The notes under the pieces: model-generated | What the model was told of the DNA's origin: nothing | Database searches by the model: none | What the model saw: the letters and a program-made list of their open reading frames with translations, nothing else | Position numbers and translations under genes: made by a program | Shown: piece by piece, positions 32,455 through 37,249 of the stretch | How positions within the stretch are numbered: position 1 is the first letter of the stretch | Layout: every line of letters starts with the position of its first letter | Source of the DNA: Candidatus Desulfofervidus auxilii | Lineage (GTDB): Bacteria; Desulfobacterota; Desulfofervidia; Desulfofervidales; Desulfofervidaceae | DNA: 37,249 nt | NCBI RefSeq assembly: GCF_001577525.1 | Contig: NZ_CP013015.1 | Coordinates: 759,657 to 796,905 of the forward strand | Direction of reading: 5' to 3'

Positions 32455-33565
32455 GTTCTTTTATCCTTATCTTGGAGGAATAGAAAATTTTATCTTAGAT
32501 TTGGCCAAAAGTTTAAAGGAATTTCCCCTAAAACTGACAATTTTAGCCCATCAACATAAATCTCTTTCAACTACCAGGAATGAATTTATTGAAAATATTA
32601 AGGTAATAAGGGCAGGGATCATATCTAATATATTATATACCCCCTTAAGCCCATCATTTATTTATAATTTTTTAAAGTTAAACTCCAAGTTTGATATAAT
32701 CCACATTCATATGCCCAATCCTAGTGCCATTTTGGCAGTAATGATGGCCAAACCCAAGGCCAAAGTTTTAATTCACTGGCATGCAGATGTGGTGGCCTCA
32801 GAGATAGATAAAAAGATAAAGGTGTTTTTTCCTTTTTATAAGCCATTGCAAGGGTTTCTTATCAAACGGGCAGATAAGATTATTGTAACTTCAGAACAAT
32901 ATTTAAAGCACTCCCAACCTCTATCCCCACTAGGGAAAAAATGTAGGGTTATCCCCTTGGGCTTGGATCCCTCTCGCTTGAAAAGTGATAAAGAAAGAGT
33001 GAATAAGATTAAAAAAAATTTTGGGGGAGAAATCGTTTTCTCTTTGGGGAGACTTTCTTACTACAAAGGGTTTAGTTATTTAATCAAGGCAATGAAATAT
33101 GTGGATGCAGTGCTTATCTTAGGAGGAGAAGGCAAACAGAAGGATAAATTAAAAAAACTTATAGAGAGTGAGGGACTTAAAAATAAAATTTTTTTGGTAG
33201 GGAAAATCGATGAAAAGGATTTAGGTAGTTACTATGAAGCCTGCACCCTATTTTGTTTGCCTTCTATAGAAAAAACTGAGGCATTTGGCATAGTTTTACT
33301 GGAAGCCATGCGATTTAAAAGACCTTTAGTAACCACAAACATAGATGGTTCAGGTATTAGCTGGGTAAACCAAGATGGAGTAACAGGTATTACTGTAGCC
33401 CCAAAAGATTCTTCAGCCTTAGCAAAGGCCATAAATACCATTATTTCCAATCCATATCTAGCAAAAAAAATGGGGGAAAATGCCTATAAAAGATTTGAAC
33501 AAAACTTTCATATCAATATCATTGCAGAAAAGATTTATTCTCAATATAGTGAACTGCTAGATTGA
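32432..33565 (+). CDS. Family 4 glycosyltransferase (GT-B)
   Basis: This 377-residue enzyme has KFFYPYLGGIENFILDLAKS at the start, HIHMPNP, HWHADVV, RADKIIVTSEQYLK, IPLGLDPSRL, SLGRLSYYKGFSYLI and an intact EX7E (TEAFGIVLLEAM). It resembles mannosyl- or rhamnosyltransferases of lipid-linked oligosaccharide pathways; the actual sugar cannot be told. It lies directly upstream of the STT3-like gene and overlaps DUF2304. Confidence 0.9.
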   Translation: MKILHLSKFFYPYLGGIENFILDLAKSLKEFPLKLTILAHQHKSLSTTRNEFIENIKVIRAGIISNILYTPLSPSFIYNFLKLNSKFDIIHIHMPNPSAILAVMMAKPKAKVLIHWHADVVASEIDKKIKVFFPFYKPLQGFLIKRADKIIVTSEQYLKHSQPLSPLGKKCRVIPLGLDPSRLKSDKERVNKIKKNFGGEIVFSLGRLSYYKGFSYLIKAMKYVDAVLILGGEGKQKDKLKKLIESEGLKNKIFLVGKIDEKDLGSYYEACTLFCLPSIEKTEAFGIVLLEAMRFKRPLVTTNIDGSGISWVNQDGVTGITVAPKDSSALAKAINTIISNPYLAKKMGENAYKRFEQNFHINIIAEKIYSQYSELLD

Positions 33566-33609
33566 AGTTTACTTGCTAATTGATTTAATTTATGTTTTTA
33601 TGAGCCTTG

Positions 33610-35634
33610 ATGAAAAAAGAAAACATCAAAACAGGTTTTAAATTTGCCGGCATATTCTTGGTAATATTTCTGGCTTTGGGTATTCGGTTTAAAGACGGGC
33701 CTCAATGGCAAAAATATAAGAATTTCTTCTTTTATCAAAATCATCCTAATTTATTGGGGCTTGATTCTTATTATTATCTTCGTTTGGCAAAGGAGCTAAA
33801 AACAGGCACATATAAACCCATTGATGAAAAAAGGTGTTTGCCTGAACTGGCACATCGTCCTAAACCACCTCCTTTAATCAGTGTCCTTACTGCTGGCCTG
33901 GCTCACTTTTTCCCCTTGCCTTGGGTGGCCTTTTTTCTTTCATCTCTTTTAAGCTGTATTATTATCATACCCTATTTTTTATGGGGAAGACAGCTAGGTA
34001 ATTATCTAACCGGTTTTATGGCAGCCTCCTTAGGTGTAAGCAGTTTTTTTTATTATTACCGCACTCAGTTAGGCTGGTTTGATACCGACTGTCTGAATGT
34101 ATTTTTTATCCTTATTATTCCTTATTTTTTTTATTGTTATTATGAAAATGTAAATAAAAAGAGGTATCTCTATCTCTTTCTCACTTTAATTTTTAGTATG
34201 CTTTTCTGTTGGTGGTGGATGCCAGCTAAATATATTATAGTCTTTCTTTTAGGATTACCCTTTTTAGCTTCGGTTTTCTTTTATAAACAGAAAAAAAGCA
34301 CCATTTATCTTAAAATAATCTTTGTTTGTGTTTTATCCTTTATTTTTCTCTTAAAATATCACCAGGGGCTTTCTAATTTATTCAAATTTATTGCCAAAGA
34401 ACCCCAAGGCGCATTCCCCAATATAGCTGCTTCTATCTCAGAATTAAGGCAGCCAACCTGGTCTAAACTGGGAAAATTGATTACTGGCAATCTTTTTGGT
34501 TTTTTTGTGGGCATTATAGGCATCCTTTCTTTATGGCGTTTTCGCCCAAGGCAGATGAGCTTTTTGGTTGTGCCCTTGGGTATAGGTCTGCTTTGTTTTT
34601 TTTCCAAGCGATTTTGCCTGTTTTTTATCCCATTTATCTCTCTAGGAATTGCTTATATTTGCTGGTCTTTAGGAAAGGAAATTAAAGAAAGAGGCAATAC
34701 CTTTTTTTCCTATATTTTTATGGCCTTTCTATTTTTATTGGTTCTCTTTTCTAATCTCAAGGCGGATTTTTCTTATAAACCATATCCCAAGTATCCTTCC
34801 TTTATGGCTCAAGGTCTCAGTAAAATTAAACATACTGCTTCAAAAGATGCTGCTATCTGGTGTTGGTGGGATATTGGCTATTTAAGTCAATACTGGTCAA
34901 ATCGAGGCACATTTATTGATGGAGGTGGCCAGAAACCTCAAAGGACTTATTTTACCGCCTTTCCTCTTACTACTACTAACCAAAGATTAGCCAGTCAATG
35001 GATAAAATTTTTTCTCATTCAGGGAGAAACGGGTTTTAATCGGTTAAAGAAAAAGTTTGGCACCAAGAAGGCCATAAATATATTAAAAACTGTGCTTTCT
35101 GTGTCTAAAGAACAAGCAAGGAGTTATTTAGAAAAATATAATTTAGGCCAATCCTGGCTCAATTTTTTCTTCCCCCAAAAAAATAGGGAAGTTTATCTTG
35201 TCCTTGACCGTAGTTTAATAGATAAGGCCTATTGGTGGTATTATTTTGGCACCTGGGATATAAAGACTAGAAAAGGGGACCATGCTTGTATACAAAAAAT
35301 TCCTCAGGCACAATTTAAAGGTCCTTTTCTTATGGGCAAGGAGTGTAAAATCAACCTGATTACTGGCATGGGTAAATGGCAGGAACATAGTTTTAACCTT
35401 AAGGCCCTGGTGATCATAAATTTAAAGAAGAAAATAATTCAAAAACGCTCTTATGGCCATACTCAAGGATTTATTTTAGAAATTGCTCAGCCGTATAATG
35501 AAGCATTTTTGGTTACAGAAAGATTTTATCACTCTTTGTTTAATCGCCTGTTTATCCTCAATCTGCCCTCAGCGCATTTTGTCAATATATATAATGCCCT
35601 TCATGCCTTTCAGGTATGGAAGGTGAGGTTTTGA
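33610..35634 (+). CDS. STT3/AglB/PglB-like oligosaccharyltransferase
   Basis: This ~674-residue membrane protein has about 12-13 helices in its first ~385 residues and a periplasmic C-terminal domain. It carries the family's catalytic landmarks (positions approximate): an acidic residue in GLDSYYYLRL (D53), the DxD-type loop GWFDTD (159-161), an external-loop-5 glutamate in ASISEL (279), and WWDIG (420-424), a variant of WWDYG. These bind metal, lipid-linked oligosaccharide and the Asn-X-Ser/Thr sequon in known enzymes. It should therefore transfer an oligosaccharide to exported proteins in the periplasm. TTG (33607) precedes the ATG (33610) by one codon; ATG is preferred. It ends the 30.4-35.6 kb operon. 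Confidence 0.85.
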   Translation: MKKENIKTGFKFAGIFLVIFLALGIRFKDGPQWQKYKNFFFYQNHPNLLGLDSYYYLRLAKELKTGTYKPIDEKRCLPELAHRPKPPPLISVLTAGLAHFFPLPWVAFFLSSLLSCIIIIPYFLWGRQLGNYLTGFMAASLGVSSFFYYYRTQLGWFDTDCLNVFFILIIPYFFYCYYENVNKKRYLYLFLTLIFSMLFCWWWMPAKYIIVFLLGLPFLASVFFYKQKKSTIYLKIIFVCVLSFIFLLKYHQGLSNLFKFIAKEPQGAFPNIAASISELRQPTWSKLGKLITGNLFGFFVGIIGILSLWRFRPRQMSFLVVPLGIGLLCFFSKRFCLFFIPFISLGIAYICWSLGKEIKERGNTFFSYIFMAFLFLLVLFSNLKADFSYKPYPKYPSFMAQGLSKIKHTASKDAAIWCWWDIGYLSQYWSNRGTFIDGGGQKPQRTYFTAFPLTTTNQRLASQWIKFFLIQGETGFNRLKKKFGTKKAINILKTVLSVSKEQARSYLEKYNLGQSWLNFFFPQKNREVYLVLDRSLIDKAYWWYYFGTWDIKTRKGDHACIQKIPQAQFKGPFLMGKECKINLITGMGKWQEHSFNLKALVIINLKKKIIQKRSYGHTQGFILEIAQPYNEAFLVTERFYHSLFNRLFILNLPSAHFVNIYNALHAFQVWKVRF

Positions 35635-35664
35635 AAAAGGCAAAAATGTGGTATAAATAAAAAT

Positions 35665-36388
35665 ATGATGGAAAAAAGAGATAGAAAAAATTATTATAGA
35701 AGAGTTGCCAAGATTGCTGGCCCAATCCCCTGCCTTTAGGCACCAACTTATTGGTATTATGGCAGAGGTATTTGTAAGAAAGGATGAGCTTAAACAGGTG
35801 CTTGATGCAATAAAACTTCTAAGGGAAGATTTTAATAAAAGGTTTGAAGAGCACTCAAAGAGACTTGAAGAGATGTCCCTGAGACTAGAAGAGCACTCAA
35901 GTTATATTGGCCAACTCATAAAAAGACAAGAGGAACATTCAGAACGTATTAATGAGCTTATGAAGAGACAGGATTAGGGCACAAAGAGGCTAGAATCTGC
36001 TATAGGGGGGCCTTGGTGCCAGATGGGGTATAATGAGTGATGATTCTTTTAGAGAAGGATTAAAGGGTATTTTAAAGGAACTCGGACTTAAGGTGGAGAG
36101 ATATATTGACTATGATACAGAGGGCACTGTATTTGGTCGACCAGAACAAATAGACCTAGATATAGAGTGATTAAAGACAGTATAACCCTACTTGCAGAGA
36201 TAAAGTCTTCTATAAGTAGAGAAGAAATATATACATTTCAAAGGAAGGTTGAATTTTATGAAAGAAAAAAGGGGATAAAGGTTACTAGGAAGGCTGTAAT
36301 CTCACCCTTTGTTGACCCAAGGGCAAGACCCATTGCTGAGAGGTTAAACATAGAGGTATATACCTCTGGTTATGATGTAAGAATCTAA
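35665..36388 (+). pseudogene. Broken DUF3782-like coiled-coil plus PD-(D/E)XK nuclease-fold gene
   Basis: The reconstructed product has an N-terminal segment (EELPRLLAQSPAFRHQLIGI), a coiled coil with repeated (K/R)LEEHS units, then the nuclease-fold part GARWGIMSDDSFREGLKGIL, FGRPEQIDLDI, LLAEIKSSISREEIYTF, ISPFVDPRARPIAERL. Four lesions are seen: an extra A in a run near 35671-35676, an in-frame TAG at 35975-35977, a frame change in a G6 run near 36005-36010, and another near 36165-36170. The acidic D and E-x-K residues survive (DLDI, EIK). Function of intact relatives is not known to me beyond the fold. Confidence 0.75.
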
Positions 36389-36489
36389 AGCAACCTTTCA
36401 ATAAAGTCCCTGGCTGCCTTAAGGACATCATATAACTTTTCAAACTCTCTTAAAAACTTTTTAATTTTAAGCCATAACATTATAGTCAT
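36385..36489 (-). CDS. Possible 34-residue small protein
   Basis: A short ORF (MTIMLWLKIKKFLREFEKLY start, then DVLKAARDFIERLL) has AAAGGTG a few bases before its ATG and would form an amphipathic helix. Its stop overlaps the end of the nuclease remnant on the other strand. No family is recognised; it may be chance. Confidence 0.25.
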   Translation of the reverse strand: MTIMLWLKIKKFLREFEKLYDVLKAARDFIERLL

Positions 36490-36541
36490 TACACCTTTCT
36501 TTTCGGAAAACTTCTGAAAATTCTGGGGAAAGTCCTGTAAT

Positions 36542-36892
36542 AGGACTTCGTCAAAGTAATTTTAACGGAGATCCAAATGATAAGCGCAATGGCTCAATGC
36601 AGAATGCAAATTGAAAAATGCAAAATCGCCTTCTGTCAAATTGGAACGTTAGCACGTTTACACGTTTGCACGTTAGAATTGGGAATTAGGAACTGGGAAT
36701 TGGGAATTTCTATTTTCTATTTTCTGTTTCCCGTTTCCCTTTCCTTCTTTATGCACGTTTACAAAGTTGTAAGTTAGAAAGTTTGCAAGTTAACACGTTG
36801 GAAATGGAAATTGGGAAATAGGAACTGGGAAATGGAAACTGGGAATTTCTGTTTTCCGTTTTCTATTTTCTTAACTGTATTTTGTAGGTTTG
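36542..36892 (+). repeat. Dispersed repeat family 1, copy C (interrupted by the IS110 element)
   Basis: The head (AGGACTTCGTCAAAGTAATTT onward) and the word-rich middle match copies A and B. The tail reaches CTGTATTTTGTAGGTT (36875-36890) and then switches to the IS110 3' end. In this copy the CGCCTTCTGTTAA of A reads CGCCTTCTGTCAA. No gene is supported in it. Confidence 0.85.
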
Positions 36893-37249
36893 AACTTTCC
36901 ATTTAAAAAGTCAAGTAAAAAATGGAAATATTTTTTAAGCAGCCTTCTCCATTTCCTCCTTTAAGATATAGTCTCGATCTTCTTTTAACATCTTAAAAAT
37001 AACTTTTATCAATTGTCTAGCAAGGCAGCGCAAGGCATGGTTATGCTCTTTCCCTTCAGTCCGTTTTTTAGCATAGTAAGTAGCGGATTCTGAAACATAC
37101 CGAATTGTGCAGCCCGCAATTTCAATCATAGTTGCTTTACATATCTTATTAGCCTTATATACAACTCTTGTCCTTTTGTGTTTACCAGACTCATCATCTA
37201 TACAGGCTACACCACAATAGATCGCAAGTTGCCTCTCGTTTTTAAATCT
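36890..37249 (-). mobile_element. IS110-family element, 3' part (right window edge)
   Basis: The element's 3' end (TGAACTTTCCATTTAAAAAG) joins the tail of repeat copy C. The first ~125 bases are the inverted counterpart of the left window edge. The remainder of the element is beyond the window. IS110-family elements have no long terminal inverted repeats and encode a bridge RNA in a non-coding end. The RNA is not visible in the short end present here. Confidence 0.75.
36935..37249 (-). CDS. IS110-family transposase, C-terminal part (cut by window end)
   Basis: The frame is open to the window edge and gives ~104 residues. These show the IS110 C-terminal (Transposase_20-type) pattern: NERQLAIYCGVACIDDESGK, YKANKICKATMIEIAG, YAKKRTEGKEHNHALRCLAR, QLIKVIFKMLKEDRDY. 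This recombinase catalyses RNA-guided insertion and excision. The DEDD N-terminal domain is not in the window. The first internal ATG (37129) is not the real start. Confidence 0.85.
   Translation of the reverse strand, partial: RFKNERQLAIYCGVACIDDESGKHKRTRVVYKANKICKATMIEIAGCTIRYVSESATYYAKKRTEGKEHNHALRCLARQLIKVIFKMLKEDRDYILKEEMEKAA

Noticed and set aside
36577-36777. Plus-strand 66-codon ORF in repeat copy C
   Set aside because: The length arises only because the stop of the shared micro-ORF is lost in copy C; the added part is translated repeat words (ELGIRNWELGI).
36660-36850. Possible CRISPR array from the spaced short repeats
   Set aside because: The repeated words are 8-20 bases, irregularly spaced and similar in the spacers too; no cas genes are present.

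Overview
The window looks like a piece of an AT-rich Gram-negative bacterial chromosome. Evidence for Gram-negative: an LbtU-like outer-membrane porin, an LpoA-like periplasmic protein and many signal peptides. Gene content (HrcA/GrpE, HDAC-like deacetylase, HDOD plus HD-GYP, DUF2079/DUF2304 glycan genes, an STT3-like oligosaccharyltransferase, VapBC and coiled-coil accessory genes) resembles anaerobic, possibly thermophilic, Desulfobacterota-like lineages. That placement is inference from family recognition only.

Layout. Both ends lie inside inverted copies of one IS110-family element (1-126 and about 36890-37249). From 0.75 to 6.1 kb come a porin, a small secreted protein, and a leftward hrcA-grpE-(LpoA-like)-(HDAC-like) operon with a CIRCE operator but no dnaK/dnaJ. 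tRNA-Gly and tRNA-Cys follow (6.2-6.4 kb), then an HDOD/HD-GYP signalling pair (6.7-9.1 kb). A dispersed repeat (copy A) precedes three exported-protein genes (9.5-11.8 kb): a beta-helix protein, a membrane-anchored tandem-repeat protein and a small secreted protein.

From 12.1 to 35.6 kb almost everything concerns surface glycans. There is an AT-rich cassette (methyltransferase, GT-C, GT4, methyltransferase, WecB-like epimerase); a leftward operon 23.7-17.8 kb (GT2, GT-C, DUF4350-like, membrane protein, DPM-like GT2); a divergent flippase plus DUF1616 gene; a DUF2079 gene; and a rightward operon 30.4-35.6 kb (GT4, GT2, DUF2304, GT4, STT3-like oligosaccharyltransferase). Together these could assemble a lipid-linked oligosaccharide, flip it and transfer it to protein. 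No substrate or sugar is identified.

The interval 25.5-30.3 kb is a different landscape. Inverted copies of a second repeat family bracket an intact VapBC-type toxin-antitoxin, coiled-coil genes and gene wrecks (GT-C tail, HEPN/MNT pair, GT4 tail, a frameshifted coiled-coil gene). Another wreck (DUF3782-like nuclease) lies at 35.7-36.4 kb next to repeat copy C. The strongest novel-looking signals are: the IS110 ends abutting a roughly 16-20 bp target that is also present, unoccupied, in the dispersed repeats; the mosaic repeat families; the tandem-repeat surface protein; and the bacterial STT3-centred locus. All calls come from reading the sequence; no database search was run.
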